NCBI GenBank assembly: GCA_001969505.1
Contig: LSSK01000676.1
Coordinates: forward strand, 1-19,008
Origin: Zancudomyces culisetae
Taxonomy: Eukaryota; Kickxellomycota; Harpellomycetes; Harpellales; Legeriomycetaceae
Direction of reading: 5' to 3'
DNA: 19,008 bases
The notes beneath the pieces were generated by a model. That model was not told the DNA's origin and did not search any database. It saw only the letters and a list, made by a program, of their open reading frames with translations. Below are positions 9,662 through 17,179 of this stretch, piece after piece (the stretch's first letter is position 1; each line of letters begins with the position of its first letter). The position numbers and the translations under genes were made by a program.

Positions 9662-9676
9662 GGAGGAGGAGGAGGA
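9662..9676 (+). repeat. (GGA)5 purine tract
   Basis: Five exact GGA units within a longer purine-only stretch that ends in GAAGAAGAGGG. GGA repeats can form compact quadruplex-like folds; here it is simply a short trinucleotide repeat in the divergent spacer. Confidence 0.85.
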
Positions 9677-9721
9677 GAAGAAGAGGGATTGGTATCTATC
9701 AAGTTTGTTCATTTGAATAAA

Positions 9722-9775
9722 AGCATTGTAGCATTGTAGCATTGTAGCACTGTATCACTGTAGCGCGGTAGCACC
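9722..9775 (+). repeat. Degenerate 8-bp tandem repeat (AGCATTGT)
   Basis: Three exact AGCATTGT units (9722-9745) are followed by AGCACTGT, ATCACTGT, AGCGCGGT and the fragment AGCACC. Divergence rises from left to right, as expected for an array that expands at one end. No function is evident. Confidence 0.85.
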
Positions 9776-11090
9776 AGCAATTAGCAAAACTGTACAGATG
9801 GAGAAGGGGAGTGTATGTCGAAAAGGATGTGTGTGCTTTGTTCAGGGAGGCAGAACACTTAGAAAAAATGTATTTCTTTTACCTTTAAATGGGTTAACAT
9901 ACACTTCAGAAACGAGCAATGGTACCTTAATGTGAATGGTCTTCTAATGGTGTATGTTTTAATCTCTACCCGGTTTTTTAACGATCTTATTTTCATTAGA
10001 ACTGGCCAATAGAATAAAAGAAAAAACACGCTATGTTGTTAGGTCAGGGTAAGCATAATTAGTGTTGAAATGGATCAGTTTCAGCTCGGCTTGTTTATAT
10101 AAGCCTTTAGTAATTTATGGGGGGACTTTTTTTTGATGGTGGAGAAGGAGATCAGGGATTCTCATGGATAAAAAAAAATGCAACTGTCAATAAAAATGAG
10201 TTAAAACAGCGGTAATGTATTTTGGTATTCTGAGTTTGTCTACGCCAACACTAATCCATGCCAAGAGAGACCAAGATTCTTTTTTTATTTTGTCTTATTG
10301 TATTTAAATTATGTCTGTTGGGGAGTGTTAGGGTTATAACTCTGCTGTACTGTTTTGCACTTTTTGTTTTTTTATTATTGCTTTTAAAAGCCAAGAAAGA
10401 TCATATACGCTGATGGGTTCAGTAGAGCTGGAGTAGGTTTTGAAAGCCAGACTGATAGAGTGGTGGGTTGCGTAAACAAAATGGAGTCAGTGTGTTCGAT
10501 ATCATATCACTTCTATTTTTAGTTTTATCTTAAGACTTAATTTCCATATTACTGATTTTTAATTTGAGTGTTTAGTTTTTATTTATTTTATTGATTTTGA
10601 AACCTTTCCCAATTACAAAAATATTAACCATTAATCCCAACAGTGTCAGGATAGCATCAAAATAAATTAAAACCAGGAAAATACACACATTTTTTGGCGA
10701 ATAGTCACTACTAAACATATTGCAAGAGTTTGTAATGTATTAAGTTGAAAATTACTCAGTAATAAACCCACCTACTAAAACAATGCTACATAAATTCGCA
10801 CCACAAGGATAACCTGAACAAATGGTGGAAATTAATTTTCCGATTCAAAATGATAGGAATATCCGTATTCACTGTTGAATTCTCGTTTAGAGGTTGTTCC
10901 CAAGGGCTATAGTCTCATCCTTTTATGCTTTTTTTTTCTTGCCTCAAAATAGAAACAGTAGAAACAATGTGCATGAATTACATAATTCGATCCTTAGGCT
11001 TTAATGCGGTTTCTTTTCATGGATTGAAACTAATCGAAAAAAAGGAAGCAGATTACCAAATCAATAAACATAAGCTGAAAGCAAGGAGAA

Positions 11091-11115
11091 AGTTGAGTTG
11101 AGCTGAGCTGAGTTG
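11091..11115 (+). repeat. Pentanucleotide AGYTG repeat, five units
   Basis: The units read AGTTG, AGTTG, AGCTG, AGCTG, AGTTG. The tract sits about 240 bp upstream of the MIR gene ATG, so it lies within its probable promoter, but it matches no regulatory site I can name. Confidence 0.7.
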
Positions 11116-11255
11116 AATTATGTAGAAATAGCTGCAAACATTTAGTGAGGCGTGTTATCCAATATTTGGTTTAGCAAATACCAAAGGATTTTTTTGAATA
11201 ATAATGGCAATAAATAAAATTAAAAGGCCAGCCAGACAAAACGGAACCCATAGAG

Positions 11256-11264
11256 TATAAAAAG
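11256..11264 (+). promoter_or_regulatory. TATA box of the MIR-domain gene
   Basis: TATAAAAAG lies 98 bp before the ATG at 11354 and matches the eukaryotic TATA consensus. The roughly 90 nt after it contain no ATG and become A-rich just before the start codon, as in leaders of strongly expressed fungal genes. A second TATATATAA at 11313-11322 is too close to the ATG to be the likelier element. Confidence 0.65.
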
Positions 11265-11353
11265 CTGGAACTTTTCCCTAAGAAGGACTTCACTATTTAG
11301 GGTTTTTTTAGGATATATATAAACAAAAAACAACTATTTGAAACAAGAACAGA

Positions 11354-12448
11354 ATGAGTTATCAACAAGGACAAGGTGGTAGACAACAAAGAGGTGATGA
11401 GGATGAGAGCTCAGATAGAGGGCTGTTCAGCAGAAAGCAGGATAACCAACCTCAGCAGTATCAAACACCTACTGGCCAGCAACAGGGATATGGTGGCCAA
11501 CCAAGACCACAGAACGCACCACAGGGCTCCAGTTTCAACGCTCCCCAACAAGGTATGTATGGAAATAACGAGGAGAAGAAGGACTGGAAGAAGACAGCTG
11601 GTATTGCCGCAGGAGTTCTAGCTGCTGCTGCAGGTGTTGGTGGAGCAGTCTATGGCGGTGTTAAGATTTCTGAGCACAGAAAGAAGGAGCATGAAGAAGA
11701 GGAAGAGAAAAAAAATGAACGTATGCAACATGAAAAACAACAGCAACAGCAACAACAACAACAACAACAACAACAGCAGCAACAACAGCAGTATGGTGGA
11801 AATAATTACCAACAGCAACAACCGCCGCCACAATATGGTGGAAACAACAGCCAGCAACAACAGTACAATGATCAAGGTGGGTCTTCCGGTTCTCAAGCTA
11901 TCTCTGGATACCCAAGAGACGGTGTTATCTGTGTAGGACAGAGAGTAGCCCTTCGTCATGACCAAACTGGAAAATACTTAGCTACCCAGAGGGGTATTTC
12001 CACCACCACTGGCTCAAACCAGCAACTGATCTTTGGCAAATCTTCAAGGGATGATGACTGCTGGTGGAAAATTGTTCCAGTAAACGGTGATAGAACACCA
12101 ACAGGAGATCCTCTTGTTTTTGGCACACAAGTACGCCTGTGCCACATTCAAACAGGATGCTATCTGCATTCACACCGCGAGTACCAATCAGCAATAACCC
12201 GCCAGGGTGAGGTAACTGGCTTCGGTGGTGGAAACAACTCCGACACCAACGACCATTGGGTTGCTGAGCGATTCAACGATGGTGGATACACACAAAGATG
12301 GGATGCAAACCAACCCGTGCGATTTAAGCACTCCAACACAGCTAGGTTCTTACATTCTCATTACGAAAATATTGATGGTGGTAAGCAAGAGGTTACCGCT
12401 TACGGCGATGGACAGGAGCTCAATGACAAGTGGGTGTTTGAATACTAG
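11354..12448 (+). CDS. Glutamine-rich protein with Gly/Ala hydrophobic segment and C-terminal MIR domain (364 aa)
   Basis: The frame runs from the first ATG after a TATA box to TAG, without introns. There are four regions: a disordered Gln/Gly-rich N-terminus (1-75); a Gly/Ala-rich hydrophobic stretch (about 81-104) followed by a charged KKEHEEEEEKK segment; a run of 18 glutamines (129-146) with further QQQQ tracts; and a MIR-type beta-trefoil (about 187-364). The three trefoil repeats are marked by VALRHDQTGKYLAT, VRLCHIQTGCYLHSH and VRFKHSNTARFLHSH. MIR domains occur in protein O-mannosyltransferases, SDF2 and IP3/ryanodine receptors and bind sugars or protein partners. Unlike SDF2 this protein has no signal peptide, so it is probably cytosolic or anchored by the Gly/Ala segment, which could be a glycine zipper. 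The strong TATA and A-rich leader suggest high or inducible expression. The role is inferred only. Confidence 0.92.
   Translation: MSYQQGQGGRQQRGDEDESSDRGLFSRKQDNQPQQYQTPTGQQQGYGGQPRPQNAPQGSSFNAPQQGMYGNNEEKKDWKKTAGIAAGVLAAAAGVGGAVYGGVKISEHRKKEHEEEEEKKNERMQHEKQQQQQQQQQQQQQQQQQQYGGNNYQQQQPPPQYGGNNSQQQQYNDQGGSSGSQAISGYPRDGVICVGQRVALRHDQTGKYLATQRGISTTTGSNQQLIFGKSSRDDDCWWKIVPVNGDRTPTGDPLVFGTQVRLCHIQTGCYLHSHREYQSAITRQGEVTGFGGGNNSDTNDHWVAERFNDGGYTQRWDANQPVRFKHSNTARFLHSHYENIDGGKQEVTAYGDGQELNDKWVFEY
11738..11791 (+). repeat. CAA/CAG tract encoding 18 glutamines
   Basis: Eighteen consecutive glutamine codons, with a core of eight pure CAA codons flanked by mixed CAG and CAA. The pure core is the part most likely to vary in length between strains. 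It lies between the charged segment and the MIR domain of the 11354 gene. Confidence 0.95.
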
Positions 12449-13240
12449 AAACTCACCGTATTTGTTTTTTTAGTAGTATTATTTTCTTCTTTGTTTTAAA
12501 CTCTAGGTATTCCGAATTAGTTGTTTTTTGCTTTTCATAAAGCGCTGATATTTGCACAAGTTCAAGCCAGCTATGACTATAAATCACATTGAGTCTATAA
12601 TACGCTTCATTCACTAATGCGTGATTATTTCAAAATGGCTGTCTTTGTATGGTGTTTGCCTAAATTCGTTTGCAGAACATTTGTCATAATATAACAACAT
12701 CCTAATAGCTCTGGTTTGGCAACCAATTTAATTCGTTTATCCTGTCTCTCATTGTTCGCAGAGTTTGTAAACACACATTTCATTCAACACATCTCGAGGG
12801 ATCTTGTGTAGCTATGACACCGCTGAAGCGCACACAAATATTTGATTGAGCTCTATAGTAAACAACTACTTTGATGGTGCAATGGACATATGTGTTTCAC
12901 TTAGCTAATGGCGTTTAAAAATATATCATACATATAAACGTGTTACAAAAAAATAACATTTAAGATTTTTAGTGAAGAAGGTCTGTCAGTGCTATCTAGA
13001 TTCACTAACTGAGGCATAAAACATGTTTAAATGACTTTTTATTTCATTCTTTTTGTTAGCTCTTCTTGAACCGAGTTCCTATAGGTGTGGAGTCTTTAGA
13101 GGGACAGAGAAAGGCTGATTAGATATGTATTATATGGTGTACTTTTCTAGTAGTTTTATGCGAAATTTATTTAGTAAATTGATCAAGCAAAAAAAAAAAG
13201 GTTTTTAAATACACCAAATTGATTTATAGTTTATTACACA
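12449..13240. other. Tail-to-tail intergenic region
   Basis: 792 bp between the stop codons of two convergent genes, so it should hold both 3' ends. It is AT-rich, with a T-rich stretch just after the MIR gene stop and a run of A at 13190-13199. No open frame, repeat or RNA gene was recognised. Confidence 0.65.
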
Positions 13241-15184
13241 TTATACACTTGAAGTTGCTGATCTAACTCTTGTCCAAGAGATAGTAGCGTGTACGGTGCT
13301 AGTAGATGTACTGCCTACATCAAGAGGTGCATTCGCAGAAATATTGGCGGTGTCCGTTAGCAGATTTGCTACACTCGTTTTTGCATTTGGTGCATCTAAT
13401 ATTGAGCCAGCTGCACCTTGTGGGTTCACCACACCGGCTTGGGTGGTGGTGTTTGGGTTTCTAACATTCCCAACGTTGAAGGAAGCAGTACGGTTTCGCT
13501 CAGGCGATCCCCTCCGTGTAGTGTTAGTGTTCTGTACAGTGTTGTCATTCTGTGTGGCGTTAGTGTTCTGTGCAGCGTTGTCATTCTGTGTAGCGTTAGC
13601 GTTTTGTGCAGCGTTGACGTTCTTTGTGGTGTTGCTAGTTTGTGCAGCCCTGTTATTCTGACCCTTTGACCAATTTTTCTGGTTAGATCTATCCTTATTC
13701 GACAGATTTCCAACCTGTTGATTCCTACCATTGAATCCTGAAAAGCCCACACCACCTTGCGGAACCCGATTCCCAATTACACCCACGTTAATCCCAACGT
13801 TTCCCTGCATATTATTACCACCCCATCCCATACCATTGTAGTTTTGATTCATATTTTGTTGGTTATACCCTTGATTAATAGTAAAAGTGACTCCCCCTTG
13901 ACCATTTTGGTAGTTGTTTTGCTGGTAATAACCATTGTTTTGCTGGTAATCATTATCATTGTCATAATACCACGAGTCGGTTTGGTAGGGAATACCTGCA
14001 GTAGAATATTGTCCTGAATTAGAATCTACTGGATAGGTATTGTATGCATTGTCATCCGTAAACTGGTAGCTACTATCAAAGGTTTCGTAGTCGTTGTCAT
14101 CATAGTTTGGCATTTGTGTTTGGTATGCATTATCTTCAGTTGAGATTGAATCCACATAATCGGTAGGTTCTACATCATCACATGTTGAGTCAGCGTATGT
14201 GTCAGTTGGATATGTGTCAGTTGGGTATACATCAGTTTGGTATGTGTCGGTTGAATATACATCAGTTGGATATTCATCAGTTGGGTATGTGTCGGTTGGA
14301 TATTCATCAGTTGGGTATGTGTCAGTTGGGTATACATCAGTTTGGTATGTGTCGGTTGAATATACATCAGTTGGATACTCATCAGTTGGATATGTGTCGG
14401 TTGGATACTCATCAGTTGGATATGTAGTGGCAAAAATGGTAACAGTACTTGGGTAATAGACAGGGTTGTATGTGTTGTACTCAGTATAGCTATCTGTGTC
14501 TGTGCATGCTCCATCAGTACAATAGTTGTCTGTGTCTGTGTCTGTGCATGCTCCATCAGTACAATAGTTGTTTGTGTCTGTGCATGCGTCATCGGTACAG
14601 TAATAGTCTGTGTCTGTGCATGCTCCATCAGTACAGTAGTTATCTGTATTATCAGTAGATGGGTAATATGTTTGTGGATAATAATCGTCAGTGTTGGTTG
14701 GTAATTGTGGATAACTTTGCTCGGGGGTCACTGATAAGTAAACAGTTTGGGTTTCATAAACTGTGGATGTTTCACAAGTTGTGGATGTCTCATATATCGT
14801 GGATGTCTCATAACATGTGTCAGGTGTAGTATAAACGCTGTCTACATCAGTACTACTATAGTCTACGTAATCACAATCGGTATCAGTGCATTGTACTGTT
14901 GGGTAGTATGTTTGGTAAGGTGTTGAGTCAGAGGAATCGCAGTTGTTTTGAGAACATGTCACTCCATACTCATCGCAGTAACAGTAGTTGCACGAATCCC
15001 CAGCCGACCATTTCCCACTTCCATATATGCTAACGCAGCTTTGGTATGAATCTGTTACACTTTCCTGAGTATAGACAGGCGAAACTTTGCATTTATATAT
15101 CGTTACTGTGTTTATCGCCCATACCTCCGAGAAAAAACCTATTAATGCAAGACTTAATAGTAAATTTTTATCCGATCTACCCAT
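13241..15184 (-). CDS. Secreted repeat-rich surface protein with pacifastin-like N-terminal domain (647 aa)
   Basis: The open frame extends to a GTG at 15211, but the first ATG is 15184 (AAG before, G after), giving 647 aa and ending in TAA. Residues 1-23 form a signal peptide (basic start, LLLSLALIGFF core, VWA cleavage site). Residues 50-82 carry six cysteines as C-x14-C-N-Y-C-Y-C-x3-G-x2-C-S-x3-C, close to the pacifastin protease-inhibitor pattern. There follow Thr/Tyr/Asp-rich spacers, four NYCTDGACTDTD-type repeats (182-231), fifteen five-residue YPTDx repeats (255-329), an Asn/Gln/Gly-rich region, and 12-residue Asn-rich repeats with many N-x-T sequons (about 520-560). This points to an exported, glycosylated wall or matrix protein. 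I see no hydrophobic C-terminal GPI signal and no membrane segment. Adhesion or wall structure is an inference. Confidence 0.88.
   Translation of the reverse strand: MGRSDKNLLLSLALIGFFSEVWAINTVTIYKCKVSPVYTQESVTDSYQSCVSIYGSGKWSAGDSCNYCYCDEYGVTCSQNNCDSSDSTPYQTYYPTVQCTDTDCDYVDYSSTDVDSVYTTPDTCYETSTIYETSTTCETSTVYETQTVYLSVTPEQSYPQLPTNTDDYYPQTYYPSTDNTDNYCTDGACTDTDYYCTDDACTDTNNYCTDGACTDTDTDNYCTDGACTDTDSYTEYNTYNPVYYPSTVTIFATTYPTDEYPTDTYPTDEYPTDVYSTDTYQTDVYPTDTYPTDEYPTDTYPTDEYPTDVYSTDTYQTDVYPTDTYPTDTYADSTCDDVEPTDYVDSISTEDNAYQTQMPNYDDNDYETFDSSYQFTDDNAYNTYPVDSNSGQYSTAGIPYQTDSWYYDNDNDYQQNNGYYQQNNYQNGQGGVTFTINQGYNQQNMNQNYNGMGWGGNNMQGNVGINVGVIGNRVPQGGVGFSGFNGRNQQVGNLSNKDRSNQKNWSKGQNNRAAQTSNTTKNVNAAQNANATQNDNAAQNTNATQNDNTVQNTNTTRRGSPERNRTASFNVGNVRNPNTTTQAGVVNPQGAAGSILDAPNAKTSVANLLTDTANISANAPLDVGSTSTSTVHATISWTRVRSATSSV
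13518..13625 (-). repeat. Three 36-bp coding repeats (Asn-rich 12-residue unit)
   Basis: Copies at 13518-13553, 13554-13589 and 13590-13625, with a decayed fourth after 13626. They encode units like NANATQNDNAAQ with an N-x-T sequon in most copies. Copies one and two differ at few positions. Confidence 0.8.
14198..14422 (-). repeat. Fifteen 15-bp coding repeats, arranged as two 105-bp copies plus one unit
   Basis: The 15-bp unit encodes YPTDx. Units group into two 105-bp copies (14213-14317 and 14318-14422) of seven units each, plus one leading unit at 14198-14212. The two copies differ at four bases, all synonymous, so the 35-residue products are identical. Confidence 0.92.
14492..14641 (-). 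repeat. Four Cys-containing 12-14 residue coding repeats
   Basis: Units read NYCTDGACTDTD, YYCTDDACTDTN, NYCTDGACTDTDTD and NYCTDGACTDTD. Each carries two cysteines four residues apart and many acidic residues. The 14-residue unit is a normal unit with one extra TD pair. Confidence 0.9.
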
Positions 15185-15232
15185 CTTTTGTGTATAGTTT
15201 GATAAAACCACTTTTTTCTTAAGAAGAAATTT

Positions 15233-15308
15233 CTATAATGCCTATAATGCCTATAATGATGCTAGTGCTAATATGAATAATGTCAATGATGTCAATGATG
15301 TCAATGTT
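15233..15308 (+). repeat. Two neighbouring sets of triple 9-bp repeats
   Basis: CTATAATGC occurs at 15233-15241 and 15242-15250, with a third copy at 15251-15259 changed in its last base. GTCAATGAT occurs at 15282-15290 and 15291-15299, with a third copy at 15300-15308 changed at one base. Both sets lie 50-125 bp upstream of the secreted-protein ATG. Confidence 0.85.
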
Positions 15309-15476
15309 AGAAATGCTAGTTGCAATGGTAGCTCAGTAAACCAAACTTCACTCTTTACGTTTAAGTCGAGAGATACTCTTTTGGTTTTATTTTTGGTTTC
15401 TAGTATTTTCTGTTTCTTTTTATTAGAAACTTTTAAAGCTAAAGATTCATTTCAATTTATGACAGCATTAAATTGA
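15273..15476 (+). CDS. Possible small membrane protein ORF (67 aa), doubtful
   Basis: An ATG-started frame of 67 codons ending in TGA, divergent from the secreted-protein gene. It reads NVNDVNDVN (from the 9-bp repeats), then a polar stretch with two N-x-S/T sites, then a hydrophobic segment LLVLFLVSSIFCFFLL (about 38-53) and a basic tail. The hydrophobic stretch is T-rich on the coding strand, which AT-rich spacer produces by chance. I recognise no family, and the overlap with promoter repeats argues against it. Confidence 0.15.
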   Translation: MNNVNDVNDVNVRNASCNGSSVNQTSLFTFKSRDTLLVLFLVSSIFCFFLLETFKAKDSFQFMTALN

Positions 15477-16183
15477 TATTTATATAAAACCATTCTAAAA
15501 TAAAACTGGCCGTGAATATATGATGGCAATGGATACAAGTTATACTATTTGTGTGTTTCAATGACAAATGATAAGCCAAAAAAATGGGCCAGCAGACCAA
15601 TATTTCAATTGTCTTGTGGTCAAGTAAGGTCTTTTTACCGTTGTTATTGCCATTGCCCTATGTTTTTGCTTATGTGAACTTTCTTCTCTTATTGTTATTG
15701 TTAACTTATAACTATTATGCGAGTTCTTTTAAATTAGATTATTAGAAAATCATCATTGTACTTGTAATAGGAAAAAAAATCAATGAATTGTACCTTCTTA
15801 AACAGCCCCTAAACCATCGCTAACAGGAATACATTCCGAACTTTTTGGTATTTGCGCTCATTAATTTGTTTCGAAAAAAAAATCTCATCACTTTTTATAA
15901 GGAATAACAAGCAATTCAGAATAGTTGATCATGGATTATCAATGTTATTGTTTGTTTTTTTTACCTATTAGTGATCAGGGCTTGTTAAATCATCGTGATT
16001 CTTATTTTTGCCATTTTCACTATTTGTAACTAAAGCAAGAAGTTTAGCGCAAACAATCGAAATGGGGATAACACAATCAAAACCTCAATTGAGTCTACAT
16101 AGGAGATTGTTTTAATTTTTGGTAATCGGGGGCAAAATCTATTAGGGTTTACATATTGCTAGTGTTTAGCAAGTTGGACCCAC

Positions 16184-16217
16184 CCTTCCACCTTCCACCT
16201 TCCACCTTCCACCTTCC
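16184..16217. repeat. CCTTCCA minisatellite, about 4.9 copies
   Basis: Four exact 7-bp units plus CCTTCC. The tract is pyrimidine-rich on the plus strand, so the minus strand reads as repeated GGAAGGT with GG runs, and its edge shares a 15-mer with the G-rich tract at 3790-3804. Confidence 0.9.
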
Positions 16218-16735
16218 TTTCCCCTCCTTTCATACTATACACTTTTCTCTCATTGTCTAAGACGTATTACAAATTCGGTGTTTATAGCTTTTGAAGTAAT
16301 CAACCCGATTTTCCTTCACAATAAGAAAAAACCAACCTCCGGGAAAGTTATTACTTTACATCAAACAATAACCATATCTTATATAAGGCCCAAAAAACTT
16401 TGTTTGGCGATTAATATGAATGTTTTTATTTTTGGTTCCGACTTTGTCTGCACAATGCAAACTGCTTCTTTGTGAAACCAAAATAGATAAATAACTTGGG
16501 TACAAGTATATAGTATGAACATATTTGGTTTGGTATGGTCCTGACCTCTAATAAGTTCTATCCCAGTATATAGCTCTAGAAATACTTGCCATCCAGCTCC
16601 TTCTTGCTAACTGGTAAGAGTAAACTGTTTAGTTCATTTCTTAAAAAGGCAATCATTCGGAGTGAATGAATAGATGATTCCCTTGTGTGCCCACAATCGC
16701 AAACAAGCTAGCACCACAATATCTCAACTTCTAAT

Positions 16736-16759
16736 CCCAAAGCCCAAACCCCAAACCCC
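16736..16759 (-). other. Predicted G-quadruplex motif (telomere-like spacing)
   Basis: On the minus strand four G runs (16756-16759, 16749-16752, 16743-16745, 16736-16738) are separated by TTT, TTT and CTTT, so it reads GGGGTTTGGGGTTTGGG then CTTTGGG. It meets the G3+N1-7 rule. It lies about 420 bp beyond the stop of the proteasome gene, on that gene's sense strand. Confidence 0.65.
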
Positions 16760-17179
16760 AACGTGGTTCACGTTCACTTATAACCGGGTCCTTGGTAATA
16801 TATATTTTTGTACAACTTTCTCCTTATGCCTAGGTGTTTAAAGGAAGAAGTGGCATCAATTGGTAGCTATAAGTGCCGTTTGAGTTTCACCAAAAAGATG
16901 CACATTATTGATACCCTTGTGCAAAAAAAAACATACTTTTTCAGCCAGCAGTAAATTGACGGAATAAACCTGCTGTTTTAATATTACTTTTTTCAGAAAA
17001 CGGTCCAAACTCCACCAAATTGAGTGGTTTGTATACTAACCGAATGGAGAATATTCCAATTGCACCTAAGACAGTCTTATGGTTGCCAATCTTTGCCCCG
17101 CAAACATAGAAAAGCGTTTCGATGGATTTATTTAGAATATATTATAAAAAGCAAGTTACATGAAAATATAAATCTCCCC

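Larger units (their letters stand above)
9058..11353. other. 2.3 kb divergent intergenic region between hydrolase and MIR-domain genes
   Basis: No ATG-started frame above about 35 codons is convincing. A 32-codon frame at 9618-9716 encodes a run of five glutamates from the GGA repeat, but nothing else supports it. The stretch holds three simple repeats (9662-9676, 9722-9775, 11091-11115) and, at its right end, the TATA box of the MIR gene. It must contain both promoters. A stretch near 10393-10506 reads vaguely like coding sequence but has no start and no relatives I can name. Confidence 0.6.
15185..17179. other. 2.0 kb intergenic region between secreted-protein and proteasome genes
   Basis: It contains the promoter of the secreted-protein gene and the 3' flank of the proteasome gene. 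A 67-codon ATG frame (15273-15476, plus) is the only candidate gene and is weak; the 16278-16475 frame starts at GTG. Repeats occur at 15233-15308 and 16184-16217, and a G-quadruplex motif at 16736-16759. No RNA gene was recognised. Confidence 0.6.

Noticed and set aside
9640-9665. Possible tRNA B-box (minus strand GGGTTCAAAA)
   Set aside because: It does not continue to the B-box consensus, and no cloverleaf or A-box is found at the right distance.
11618-11965. Minus-strand poly-Leu frame and plus-strand poly-Asn frame over the glutamine tract
   Set aside because: Shadows of the CAA/CAG repeat in the real MIR-domain gene.
14170-14658. Long frames overlapping the secreted-protein repeats on both strands
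   Set aside because: Repeated DNA stays open in several frames. Only the minus frame with signal peptide and cysteine module makes sense.
16278-16475. 65-codon plus-strand frame
   Set aside because: It starts at GTG, with only late internal ATGs and no recognisable features.
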